From: Pseudosulfitobacter pseudonitzschiae
Lineage (GTDB): Bacteria; Pseudomonadota; Alphaproteobacteria; Rhodobacterales; Rhodobacteraceae
NCBI RefSeq assembly: GCF_002222635.1
Contig: NZ_CP022415.1
Coordinates: 1,302,001 to 1,366,000 of the forward strand
Length of the DNA stretch: 64,000 nucleotides
Direction: 5' to 3'
Position 1 is the first letter of the stretch; the number at the start of each line of letters is the position of its first letter. This document shows positions 1 to 7,983 of this stretch, one piece after another. Made by a program: the position numbers and the translations under genes. The notes below the pieces were generated by a model. The model was not told where the DNA came from. It ran no database searches and saw nothing but the letters and a program-made list of their open reading frames with translations.

Positions 1-546
1 CGGGGCGATGCCGATGCCCGCCTTGGTCAGCAGGGCGGCAGCATAGGCGTCGGCCTCGTATTCATCCACCCGCGACAGGCGTGCGGCCAGCAGGCTGGTC
101 AGCCCGTTGGCGATCAGTACGCCAATGCCGGGCAGGAACCGTGACAGCACCATCGCCATTGCCGTGCGCAGCGCGTTCTGCCCTGAAAAGTCGATCATCC
201 TGCGGCGTGAATGTCCCAGTGCCACATGCCCCAACTCGTGCGCAATGACCGAGGCCAGTTCGTCCGCCGACACCTTGCCCTCTCGGAACGCATTGTAGAA
301 TCCGCGTGTGATAAAAATGCGCCCGTCGGGGGCCGCCAGCCCGTTGATCGGGGCGACTTCGTAGATGTGGACCCGAATGCGCGGCAGATCCAGCGCTGCG
401 GCCATCCGGTTGCACAGCGTGCGCAGCATCGGGTCGGCCAGTTCGGTCGATTTCCGGTCCAGCTCGCCTTTTAGCCGCCAGATCGAAAACCGGTACATCA
501 CAAGGGCGTACAGAACCGCCAGCAGGATCGGGGTAAACTTTAACAT
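1..546 (-). CDS. M48-family zinc metallopeptidase, C-terminus cut by window edge
   Basis: This reading frame opens at an ATG at 546 and runs off the left edge, leaving about 182 N-terminal residues. The start MLKFTPILLAVLYALVMYRF looks like a membrane anchor. A HELGH zinc motif followed by VALGHS sits near residue 108, and a downstream EYEADAYA segment supplies the expected third ligand glutamate, as in the M48 (HtpX/Ste24/YggG-like) family. It is therefore probably an inner-membrane-anchored protease acting on misfolded or exported proteins. The precise subfamily cannot be decided without the C-terminus. The neighbouring P450 start is far upstream, so an operon is possible but not shown. Confidence 0.85.
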   Translation of the reverse strand, partial: MLKFTPILLAVLYALVMYRFSIWRLKGELDRKSTELADPMLRTLCNRMAAALDLPRIRVHIYEVAPINGLAAPDGRIFITRGFYNAFREGKVSADELASVIAHELGHVALGHSRRRMIDFSGQNALRTAMAMVLSRFLPGIGVLIANGLTSLLAARLSRVDEYEADAYAAALLTKAGIGIAP

Positions 547-584
547 CTTCTAGATATGGGGCGGACAGGGGCCAAGGGCAATGT

Positions 585-1739
585 TCACGTATCCCATTTG
601 ACCGGCATTTTGACAGGGCCGCGAAAGGCCCAGCCGGTGAACGGTACATCGCCCGCCAGACGCAGGTTTTTCAGATGTGTAAATGCCAGCGGCAGCGCCA
701 CTTCGGTGATCAGGCAGCGCGACGCGGCGGCCCCTGCGCAGAAATGCGGACCCGCGCCAAAGCTGATCGCGGGCTGGGTGTTGCGGGTGATGTCGAAATT
801 GTCAGGCACGGTAAAATGCGCTTCGTCCCGATTGGCCGAGCCGTACATCAAAAATACGCGGTCCTCCGGTTCAAAGGTGACGCCCAGCACGGTGTCGGCC
901 CGCGCCACACGACGGGGCGACATGCCGATGGGCGAAATCCAGCGGGCGTATTCGGCAAAGGCATCGGCCCATGTGGCACGCCCGTCCTCGATCATTGCCA
1001 GTTGCGAGGGGTGTTTCAACAGTGCCCAGACGGTGCCCGCAATCGCATCGCGCGGCTCGTTCTGGCCACCCGAGATGATCAGTTTGATATTGGCGCGCAC
1101 GCTGTCATCGGGCAGGCCTGCGTCGGTCATGACGTGCAGCGCCGAACGGGCAGGCGGGTCTTGTCTCGCATCGCTGATGTGATCGTCAATGAACCGCGTA
1201 GCCCGTTTGCAGCGGTTCTCGGTGCCTTTGTCGCCCGCGTAATTGGCGCAGCCGTCGATCATTGCCTGACTGACGCTGTCCATCTCGGCATCGGTCATCG
1301 CCTCGAGCCCCGTGATCGCCTTGAGCGCTGAGGCCGCGACCGGCATGGCGAAATCGGTCACCAGATTGCACGACCCGCGCGGGATCAACCGTTTGATGTG
1401 ATGGCGCGCGGCGGCGTGAAAGATCGGCTTCCAATGCTCCTGCACGGTGCGCGGGCTGAGGGCGGGAAACAGCGCCTTGCGCTCGACCATATGGGCCTCG
1501 CCGTCCTTGCGCATCATGTTTTCGCCCATCAGGCGCGTCATCAATCCGTCGGGTTGGCGCGAAGAAAACACATCGGTCCGCTTTTCTTGGGTGTGTACGT
1601 CGTCGCGGCGGGTGATCAGCGTGGCGCCCAGTTCGGGCACGTATGTGACGGGCGTTCTGGCACGCATCCTTGCCAGCACCGGATAGGGATCGGCGGCGAA
1701 GTCGGCCAGATTGATATGGGTCACAGGTGCGTCTGACAT
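585..1739 (-). CDS. Cytochrome P450
   Basis: The product is a 384-residue soluble bacterial P450, a haem monooxygenase that normally takes electrons from a ferredoxin system; its substrate is unknown. The haem-ligand loop FGAGPHFCAG places the cysteine at residue 334, and EYAR at 263-266 is the K-helix ExxR. The I-helix segment around residues 223-231 reads SGGQNEPRD instead of the usual acid-threonine pair. I chose the ATG at 1739 (MSDAPVTH); an upstream ATG at 1817 would add 26 residues unlike the family. No ferredoxin or reductase gene lies nearby, so redox partners must come from elsewhere. Confidence 0.9.
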   Translation of the reverse strand: MSDAPVTHINLADFAADPYPVLARMRARTPVTYVPELGATLITRRDDVHTQEKRTDVFSSRQPDGLMTRLMGENMMRKDGEAHMVERKALFPALSPRTVQEHWKPIFHAAARHHIKRLIPRGSCNLVTDFAMPVAASALKAITGLEAMTDAEMDSVSQAMIDGCANYAGDKGTENRCKRATRFIDDHISDARQDPPARSALHVMTDAGLPDDSVRANIKLIISGGQNEPRDAIAGTVWALLKHPSQLAMIEDGRATWADAFAEYARWISPIGMSPRRVARADTVLGVTFEPEDRVFLMYGSANRDEAHFTVPDNFDITRNTQPAISFGAGPHFCAGAAASRCLITEVALPLAFTHLKNLRLAGDVPFTGWAFRGPVKMPVKWDT

Positions 1740-1872
1740 TGCGGCACGGTACGGTGTGCCGCGATCTTCGCCAAGAGAAATTATACGCTGGTCCATGACT
1801 TGCGAAAACCGGCGCAAAGGGACCGGAAAGGTAGTGCCAACTGGGGGCGGCCGCAGCCAATGAGCTGCGCCG

Positions 1873-3060
1873 TTAGCGCGTCAGCGCCTTCATCCCGCGC
1901 GACAATCCCTCCAGCGTCATCGGCACCATCGCGTCGGGGCCCATGATGTCGCGGATCATCTTGATCGACTGGGTATAGTCCCAGTATTTTTCGGGGATGG
2001 GATTGATCCAAAGGGTGCTGGCCCATTGATCACGCACGCGCTGCAACCAGACCTGACCGCTTTCGGGGTTCCAATGTTCATTGGCCCCGCCAGGATAGGC
2101 AATTTCATAAGGCGACATCGACGCATCGCCCACAAAGATACACTTGTAATCCGGCCCGTAGGTGCGCAGGATTTCATGCGTGGGCGTCTGCGCGTCCCAG
2201 CGGCGGCGGTTGTCGCGCCATACGCCTTCGTACAGGCAGTTGTGGAAGTAGAAATGTTCCATGTGCTTGAATTCGGATTTGGCGGCCGAAAACAGTTCTT
2301 CCATGACTTTGACGTGTGGGTCCATCGACCCGCCGATGTCCAGAAACAACAGCACTTTGACGGCATTGCGCCGCTCGGGGCGGGTCTTGACGTCGAGGTA
2401 TCCGTGTTCGGCGGTGGCGCGGATGGTGCCGCTCAGGTCCAGTTCTTCCTGCGCGCCGTCACGCGCCCAGCGGCGCAGACGTTTCAGCGCCACCTTGATG
2501 TTGCGCGTGCCCAACTCGACAGTGTCGTCCAGATTGCGAAACTCGCGCTTGTCCCAAACCTTGACCGCGCGCTGGTGGCGCGATTTGTCCTGACCGATGC
2601 GCACGCCTTCGGGGTTGTAGCCGTAGGCCCCGAACGGCGAGGTGCCCGCCGTGCCGACCCATTTCGAGCCGCCCTGATGGCGTTCCTTTTGCTCTTCGAG
2701 CCGCTTCTTCAGCGTCTCCATCAGCTTGTCGAACCCGCCCGCGGCCTCGATCTCGGCCTTTTCCTCGTCGCTCAGGTGCTTTTCGGCCAGCTTTTCCAGC
2801 CAGTCGGCAGGGATGTCCACCGCTTCCAGCACCTGTTCGACACTGATCTGGTCGAGCCCGTCAAAGGTTGCGGCAAAGGCGCGGTCGAATTTGTCGATGT
2901 TGCGCTCGTCCTTCACCATCGACACGCGGGCAAGGTAATAGAACGCCTCGACGTCATATGTCGCAAGGCCTGCTTTCATGCCTTCGAGAAAGGCAAGGAA
3001 TTCGCGCAGTGACACCGGCACGCCGGCCTTGCGCAACTGTTCGAAGAACCGCAGAAACAT
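1873..3060 (-). CDS. CoxE-like VWA-domain protein
   Basis: This is a 395-residue protein with a C-terminal von Willebrand A domain of the CoxE/YehP type. The metal-site loop is DIGGSMD at residues 241-247, a variant of DxSxS with Gly replacing the first Ser. The N-terminal half is charged and probably helical, with a KKRLEEQKER stretch near 118-127. Proteins of this family typically work with MoxR AAA ATPases in maturation of metal enzymes or membrane complexes; a MoxR gene lies at 5328-6170 on the same strand. Its start codon overlaps the stop of the 55-residue membrane protein upstream (TGATG), indicating coupled translation. The client is unknown. Confidence 0.88.
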   Translation of the reverse strand: MFLRFFEQLRKAGVPVSLREFLAFLEGMKAGLATYDVEAFYYLARVSMVKDERNIDKFDRAFAATFDGLDQISVEQVLEAVDIPADWLEKLAEKHLSDEEKAEIEAAGGFDKLMETLKKRLEEQKERHQGGSKWVGTAGTSPFGAYGYNPEGVRIGQDKSRHQRAVKVWDKREFRNLDDTVELGTRNIKVALKRLRRWARDGAQEELDLSGTIRATAEHGYLDVKTRPERRNAVKVLLFLDIGGSMDPHVKVMEELFSAAKSEFKHMEHFYFHNCLYEGVWRDNRRRWDAQTPTHEILRTYGPDYKCIFVGDASMSPYEIAYPGGANEHWNPESGQVWLQRVRDQWASTLWINPIPEKYWDYTQSIKMIRDIMGPDAMVPMTLEGLSRGMKALTR

Positions 3061-3227
3061 CAGACGGCGGCCCGGTCGATCAACACTGTGACAATCAGTC
3101 CGGCCATGGCAAAGGCGATGCCGTATCCGGCGGCATATTGCGCGATGTCCAGACGGTTGCCCTTGCGGCGGCGTGCGGTTTGCCCGCCGATGATGGCTCC
3201 GATCAGAGCCGCTGCGATCACGATCAT
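3060..3227 (-). CDS. Small membrane protein, 55 residues
   Basis: A short open frame begins MIVIAAALIGAIIGGQTARR and ends DRAAV. It has two hydrophobic segments (about residues 2-15 and 32-49) around a basic RRRKGN loop and a DIAQYAAGYG stretch, consistent with a small two-pass inner-membrane protein. The stop TGA overlaps the ATG of the VWA gene, and the frame has the codon bias of its neighbours, so I regard it as real. Similar tiny proteins beside CoxE-type genes are familiar to me from Rhodobacterales. No function is known; a membrane anchor or regulator of the VWA protein is a guess. Confidence 0.75.
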   Translation of the reverse strand: MIVIAAALIGAIIGGQTARRRKGNRLDIAQYAAGYGIAFAMAGLIVTVLIDRAAV

Positions 3228-3243
3228 ATCTTGTACCCGTTTA

Positions 3244-4596
3244 TCAGTTGAGCGGGTTCAGTGACGCAATCTCGCGTTCTTTGGCCCGCACAGCCCAGTC
3301 TGGTCCAAAGCCGTATCGCGCCCACCCAAGGCTGTCCACCCTGACGGTACGTGCTTCGGCGCTCTGACCGGTCAGAGCCAGTGCTTCGGCGCGCAGCATT
3401 AGCAGGGTCGACAGCAGGGCCGCGTTCTCGTGGCTGGTGGCCAGAGCCAGTTGCGGTTCGATCAGGCGCAGCGCGTGGTCGCCGTCACCTTGGGTGATGG
3501 CATAGGCGGCCAGTTGCGTGGCCACATAGGCGCGGTGCAGCTCCGCCCCCGGAGTTGCGGCATAAAACCGGTCGGCCTGTGCGAAATGCAACTGCGCGGC
3601 GTCGGGATCGGTGGCCATCAGCAACCGCCCGTTGGCATAGTGCGCAAAGGCGCGGCGGTGGTCGGTCCAGCCCATCTGTTTTGCGATGTTCAGGGCGTCC
3701 GCCGCAGCTGTTCGGCGCTGGTTTGGTGTGGCACCGGGGCCAAGCGCGCTTTGCACCGCATCGGACCAGGCCCGCGGCGTGCGCGAGACCGGCTGGATCG
3801 GGCGACCCTGACCGTCGGGATTGATCCGTGCCAGCACCTGCGGCAAACGCGCGGCCACTTGGGCGCGCGACATGCCCGATTGCAGGTCCGGCGCATAGTA
3901 GGCGCGCAGGATCATCATATCAAAGCCGGTCAGAACCGTATGCACGTTGTCATCGTTGAACACCGAGTCGGGCAAACGGTAGAGATCGTTCAGCGGTCCG
4001 ATCGCTTGTGCCAGCTCTTCGTGCAGGCAATCGCGCGCCTCTTGGGGGCTGGCGTCATTGGGCAGGAAGATCGCCAGACGTTCACGGGTTTGCAGCGACG
4101 TCCAACTGGTACGTGGCGAACGGCGCAAAGCGCGGTATTCATCCAGAGACGTCACATTCGGCACCACAAAACAGGCCGCATCGGGCAGCGTGTTGCGGAT
4201 CTGTTGGCGTGACACCGCCTGAATTGTGATGTTGGCCTGCGGGCTGGTGGTGCGGGTGATGTCGATCTGCGCCTCTGTGCGCAGGCGTCCGATCAGCCGG
4301 TTCAGATCGGAGCCCAGCGACAGGGGTGGCGCACCGATGATCCGCACCGATATGGGCCCCTCAAAGCGGGTAAAGACAGGCAACGCACGGCCCGATTCCA
4401 GCTCGAAGCTGAGTTCGAGGAAATCCTGCGCCAGATCGGCATTCGATTTCGCCGTCTGAACCGGATGCGGCGTTGCAAAGGTTTTCATCGCGGGCAGCGG
4501 CGCGGCACCTGCAATGGCACGCGTGGCGGTGTCATTGTGCGTCACGGGCATACAGGCATTCAGCAACAGCGCGAAAGGCAGCAGTATTTTGCGCAT
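3244..4596 (-). CDS. DUF2927 lipoprotein
   Basis: The product has 450 residues. The N-terminus MRKILLPFALLLNAC is a lipoprotein signal with lipobox LLNAC (Cys15), so the protein should be lipidated and periplasmic or outer-membrane facing. The middle region (about 55-260) resembles DUF2927, including CLHEELAQAIGPLND, where the HEE triad might bind metal. The C-terminal part (about 280-440) is alanine-rich and helical, with TPR-like spacing. The start codon overlaps the stop of the GNAT gene (TGATG). Its role is unknown; it sits 16 bp before the small membrane protein and VWA gene, so all four may form one transcript. Confidence 0.8.
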   Translation of the reverse strand: MRKILLPFALLLNACMPVTHNDTATRAIAGAAPLPAMKTFATPHPVQTAKSNADLAQDFLELSFELESGRALPVFTRFEGPISVRIIGAPPLSLGSDLNRLIGRLRTEAQIDITRTTSPQANITIQAVSRQQIRNTLPDAACFVVPNVTSLDEYRALRRSPRTSWTSLQTRERLAIFLPNDASPQEARDCLHEELAQAIGPLNDLYRLPDSVFNDDNVHTVLTGFDMMILRAYYAPDLQSGMSRAQVAARLPQVLARINPDGQGRPIQPVSRTPRAWSDAVQSALGPGATPNQRRTAAADALNIAKQMGWTDHRRAFAHYANGRLLMATDPDAAQLHFAQADRFYAATPGAELHRAYVATQLAAYAITQGDGDHALRLIEPQLALATSHENAALLSTLLMLRAEALALTGQSAEARTVRVDSLGWARYGFGPDWAVRAKEREIASLNPLN

Positions 4597-5051
4597 CAGC
4601 CTCTCGAGTATTTGATAAAGGGGGTTTTGGTCCCGATCCGGTCATACAGTTGGCGGGCGTTGTGGTTAAAATCCTGGGTCATCCAGTAGACCGATGGTGC
4701 ACCTTGGGCGTCGGCTGCGGCATAGACGGCCTCGATCAACGCGCGGCCCACACCTGTGCCGCGCTGGTCGGGATGGGCGAACAGGTCTTGCAGATAGCAG
4801 GTGTCTTCGATCTTCCAGCCGTGACGGTGAAACAGATAGTGGGTCAGGCCCACCAGCTTGCCATCCAGTTCAGCCACCAGACAATTGTAATCGCGCGGAT
4901 CATCGCCCAGCAGACGGGCGAAATATGTCTCGTAAACCTCGGGGGTGACTGAGGTTTCGTAAAATTCCAGATAGCTGGTCCACAACGCGGCCCAAGGGGC
5001 GCGATCAGAGGCCAAAAGAGGGCGCACAACAAGCGCGGTTTTGTCTGCCAT
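4596..5051 (-). CDS. GNAT-family N-acetyltransferase
   Basis: The 151-residue protein is a single GNAT fold. The acetyl-CoA loop is visible as DQRGTGVGRAL near residues 94-104, preceded by the strand YLQDLFAHP. The C-terminal segment NARQLYDRIG is the typical last helix. The acceptor substrate cannot be told from sequence. It is the first gene of the run down to the VWA gene, and its stop overlaps the DUF2927 start. The 276 bp upstream holds no gene, so its promoter should lie there; I see no convincing consensus boxes. Confidence 0.85.
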   Translation of the reverse strand: MADKTALVVRPLLASDRAPWAALWTSYLEFYETSVTPEVYETYFARLLGDDPRDYNCLVAELDGKLVGLTHYLFHRHGWKIEDTCYLQDLFAHPDQRGTGVGRALIEAVYAAADAQGAPSVYWMTQDFNHNARQLYDRIGTKTPFIKYSRG

Positions 5052-5287
5052 GGATCAGCCTGCCTGATAATATTGCGGTTCGTGGGTCTAGTTGCCCCGT
5101 AACCCGACCTTGGTAGGGAGCTATTAAGGCAAATTCGTGACAACCTTGCCAGAAGCGCAACAGCGGTGCAATGCGGGGAAACGAAAATGACAGCAATCTG
5201 CTGTGCGGCGCTGTGGTTCGCCACAGGATGGCGGAGTCAGAGGCAATCGTGCTGACAATCGGAGATTCGATGAAATTATAGGCACTT

Positions 5288-5316
5288 GTCACGCGCGCCG
5301 TCGCGGCGCGCGTGAC
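5288..5316 (-). terminator. Perfect 12-bp hairpin after the MoxR gene
   Basis: Arms at 5288-5299 and 5305-5316 are perfectly complementary and GC-rich, with a 5-base loop. The hairpin starts 11 bases past the MoxR stop. No clear T-run follows on the minus strand, so it may be an imperfect intrinsic terminator, a processing or stability hairpin, or an attenuator separating MoxR from the GNAT-VWA group. Confidence 0.6.
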
Positions 5317-5327
5317 GTGGTGCGGGC

Positions 5328-6170
5328 CTAGCGGTGTTGGCCGCGTGCCATAAACGCCAGACGTTCAAACAAATGCACATCCTGTTCGTTTTTCAACAAT
5401 GCGCCGTGCAGTTTGGGCAGGGCGGATTTACCGTCGGATTTCAGGTCTTCGGCGCTCATATCCTCGGCCAGCAGCAGCTTGAGCCAGTCCAGCACTTCTG
5501 ATGTCGACGGCTTTTTCTTCAGACCGGCCTGTTCGCGGATCTCGAAAAATTGCGTCAGCGCCGTGGTCAGCAACTGGTCCTTGATGCCGGGGTGGTGAAC
5601 TTCGACGATGGTGCGCAGCGTGTCCATGTCGGGAAACCGGATATAGTGGAAGAAGCACCGGCGCAGGAACGCGTCGGGCAATTCCTTTTCGTTGTTCGAG
5701 GTGATGATAACGATGGGGCGGTTTTCGGCGCGAATGGTTTCGCCGGTTTCGTAGACAAAAAACTCCATCTTATCAATTTCTTGCAGAAGATCGTTGGGAA
5801 ATTCGATGTCGGCCTTGTCGATCTCGTCGATCAGCAGAACCACCTTTTCCTTGGCCTCGAAGGCCTCCCACAGCTTGCCCTTGCGGATATAGTTTGAAAC
5901 GTCATGCACCTTTTCCTCGCCCAGCTGGCTGTCGCGCAGACGGCTGACCGCGTCATATTCGTACAGACCCTGCTGCGCGCGCGTGGTCGATTTGATGTTC
6001 CATTCGATCAACCGCAGCCCCAGCGCATTGGCCACTTGCTTGGCCAGTTCGGTTTTGCCAGTGCCCGGCTCGCCCTTGACCAGAAGGGGGCGTTCCAATG
6101 TGACAGCAGCGTTGACCGCAATTGTCAGGTCGTCGGTTGCCACATAGCTCTTGGTGCCGGTGAACTTCAT
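5328..6170 (-). CDS. MoxR-family AAA+ ATPase
   Basis: This is a 280-residue single-domain AAA+ protein. Walker A is GEPGTGKT at 33-40, Walker B is LLIDEID at 112-118, and an ITSNNEKELPDAFLRR segment carries sensor 1 and the arginine finger. MoxR ATPases act as chaperones for metal-cofactor insertion or complex assembly together with VWA partners, and the CoxE-like gene at 1873-3060 is the obvious partner. The ATG at 6170 is chosen because the family begins MKF(T)GT; an ATG at 6242 would add 24 unrelated residues. Usually these two genes are adjacent; here about 2.3 kb separates them. Confidence 0.92.
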   Translation of the reverse strand: MKFTGTKSYVATDDLTIAVNAAVTLERPLLVKGEPGTGKTELAKQVANALGLRLIEWNIKSTTRAQQGLYEYDAVSRLRDSQLGEEKVHDVSNYIRKGKLWEAFEAKEKVVLLIDEIDKADIEFPNDLLQEIDKMEFFVYETGETIRAENRPIVIITSNNEKELPDAFLRRCFFHYIRFPDMDTLRTIVEVHHPGIKDQLLTTALTQFFEIREQAGLKKKPSTSEVLDWLKLLLAEDMSAEDLKSDGKSALPKLHGALLKNEQDVHLFERLAFMARGQHR

Positions 6171-6342
6171 CTGGAGTATCCTTATTTCGAAACGCTGTTT
6201 CGCAGCAATTTGCCCCAGCCATGCCGCATTGTGTAGTGACATTCAACCGCGCCTGTATTAGACGCTGCGGCAGGGGGCCAATGCGTCGCGTAAAATGGTA
6301 GAATTTCACATGAACAGTGTCGGCCAAGTTGAGGGGAAATCT

Positions 6343-6765
6343 ATGAAACAGGAAATGTTTCTGCCACAGGATTATCAACCGGCAGAAGACGAGCCATTCA
6401 TGAACGACCGGCAGGTCGAATACTTCCGGCGCAAGCTGCTGAACTGGAAAACAGAGCTGCAAGCCGGCAGCCGCGACACCATCGAGGGGCTTCAGGACGG
6501 CACGCGCAACATCCCCGATGTTGCCGATCGCGCCTCGGAAGAAACCGACCGCGCGCTGGAACTGCGCACCCGTGATCGCCAGCGCAAACTGGTCAGCAAA
6601 ATCGATGCCGCCCTGCGCCGCATCGACGAAGGTGAATACGGCTATTGTTCGGTCACCGGCGAGCCGATTTCGCTGAAACGTCTGGACGCACGCCCCATCG
6701 CCACAATGAGCCTTGAGGCGCAAGAACGCCACGAACGCCGCGAGAAAGTACACCGCGACGACTGA
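6343..6765 (+). CDS. dksA: DksA/TraR-type RNA polymerase regulator, single-cysteine form
   Basis: The 140-residue protein has the DksA coiled coil (about residues 20-95, with DVADRASEETDRALE at the tip region) and a degenerate zinc finger, YGYCSVTGEPI, holding only one cysteine. DksA binds the secondary channel of RNA polymerase and, with ppGpp, adjusts transcription of rRNA and biosynthetic genes. Zinc-free DksA of this kind is known in Rhodobacter. I chose the ATG at 6343, which has a GAGGGGAAA ribosome site; ATGs at 6295 and 6310 are less likely. The stop overlaps the start of the next gene (TGATG). Confidence 0.9.
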   Translation: MKQEMFLPQDYQPAEDEPFMNDRQVEYFRRKLLNWKTELQAGSRDTIEGLQDGTRNIPDVADRASEETDRALELRTRDRQRKLVSKIDAALRRIDEGEYGYCSVTGEPISLKRLDARPIATMSLEAQERHERREKVHRDD

Positions 6766-7910
6766 TGTCACATCTTGAAAACGCATCCGTCGCCGTGATT
6801 GGCGGCGGCATCGGAGGGCTGGCGGCTGCGCTGGCCTTTTCGCGTTTCGGGGCGGCTGTGACGGTCTATGAGCAGGCCGAAGCGCTGACCGAAGTGGGGG
6901 CTGGCCTTCAGATCACGCCCAATGGTTGTCGGGTTCTGGCCGCGCTTGGCCTGTCCGACCAGTTGGACGGGTTCAGCCTGCGTGCAGAGGCGGTGCAACC
7001 GCGCGATGCGCTGACAGGGCGGGCGATTGCGCGTTTTGATCTAATAGCGCAAACCCCACCTTACCGGTTTTTCCACCGCGCCGCACTGGTTGATCTGTTG
7101 GCGACGGCTTGTGCGGAATCCGGTATTGTCTTTCGCCTTGGCACCCCTGTTGGCACGGTCGCTCTGGATGGCACCGTCACCACGGCAGACCGCTGCCACA
7201 CCCACGATCTGGTGGCGGGCGCCGACGGGCTGCACTCGGTTGCGCGCCCCGTGCTGAACGGGCAAAGCGCGCCGTTTTTCACTGGACAGGTGGCGTGGCG
7301 TGGCCTGATCACGGCACCAGATACGCCTTGCGTCGCCAATATCTGGATGGCGCCGGGCAAACACGTGGTGACCTATCCGTTAAAAGACGGCCTGCTGAAC
7401 GTGGTCGCGGTACAGGAACGCAGCCATTGGGCCGCCGAAGGCTGGCACCACGAGGACGACCCCGCGCACCTGCAAGCGGCCTTTGCCGACACAGGGGCCG
7501 ATCTGCGACACCTGATCGCACAGGTTGAGGCGCCCAAACTCTGGGGGCTGTTCCGCCATCCGGTTGCTGCCCACTGGTACAAGGACCGTCTGGCCCTGCT
7601 GGGCGATGCCGCACACCCGACGCTGCCGTTCCTGGCGCAGGGGGCCAATCTGGCGCTGGAAGACGCATGGACACTGGCCGCCACCTGCGCCGCGGCACCA
7701 CTGGAACAGGCCTTGCCGCACTACCAGAGCTTGCGCGCCCTGCGCGTCACCCGCGCCATCGATGCCGCCAATGCAAATGCCCGCAACTACCACCTTGGCG
7801 GGCTGCAACGCCGTGTTGCCCATGCGGGCCTGCGCACATTGGGCGCAATTGCCCCGAATGCTTTTCTCAACCGTCTAGGCTGGCTTTACGATCACGACGT
7901 GACCGCCTGA
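6765..7910 (+). CDS. FAD-dependent monooxygenase, salicylate-hydroxylase-like
   Basis: The product is a 381-residue class A flavin hydroxylase. The N-terminal dinucleotide fold reads VIGGGIGGLAAAL, followed by TPNGCRVLAALG, and the second FAD motif GDAAHPTLPFLAQGAN sits near residues 283-298. Such enzymes hydroxylate aromatic or related rings using NAD(P)H and oxygen. The ring substrate is not evident, and no aromatic degradation genes are nearby. Translation is coupled to dksA by TGATG, an unusual partner that suggests co-expression by chance of compaction rather than a shared pathway. Confidence 0.85.
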   Translation: MSHLENASVAVIGGGIGGLAAALAFSRFGAAVTVYEQAEALTEVGAGLQITPNGCRVLAALGLSDQLDGFSLRAEAVQPRDALTGRAIARFDLIAQTPPYRFFHRAALVDLLATACAESGIVFRLGTPVGTVALDGTVTTADRCHTHDLVAGADGLHSVARPVLNGQSAPFFTGQVAWRGLITAPDTPCVANIWMAPGKHVVTYPLKDGLLNVVAVQERSHWAAEGWHHEDDPAHLQAAFADTGADLRHLIAQVEAPKLWGLFRHPVAAHWYKDRLALLGDAAHPTLPFLAQGANLALEDAWTLAATCAAAPLEQALPHYQSLRALRVTRAIDAANANARNYHLGGLQRRVAHAGLRTLGAIAPNAFLNRLGWLYDHDVTA

Positions 7911-7912
7911 CA

Positions 7913-7983
7913 CTTCTTTTGGCTCTAAATATCTCGGGGGAATTGGCCGCAGGCCAAGGGGGCAGAGCCCCGCTGCACCCCGT
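7913..7983 (-). repeat. Dispersed gene-end element, copy 1
   Basis: Reading the minus strand directly after the xthA stop: a GGGGCTCTGCCCCC hairpin (7958-7971), a small GGCC-rich second hairpin, then CCCCCGAGATATTTAGAGCC and AAAAGAAG ending at 7913. It matches copies after dgt (10423-10470), olsB (23293-23338) and the exporter gene (39687-39744), each in the sense orientation of the gene just finished. It may be a terminator or mRNA 3'-end element. Confidence 0.65.

Noticed and set aside
62-649. 195-codon minus-strand frame at the left edge
   Set aside because: It is a shifted reading of the real M48 gene, which shows HELGH in the other frame.
5187-5255. 22-codon frame with a GGGGAAA site on the plus strand
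   Set aside because: Too short and without a hydrophobic or conserved pattern; its upstream site is common by chance.
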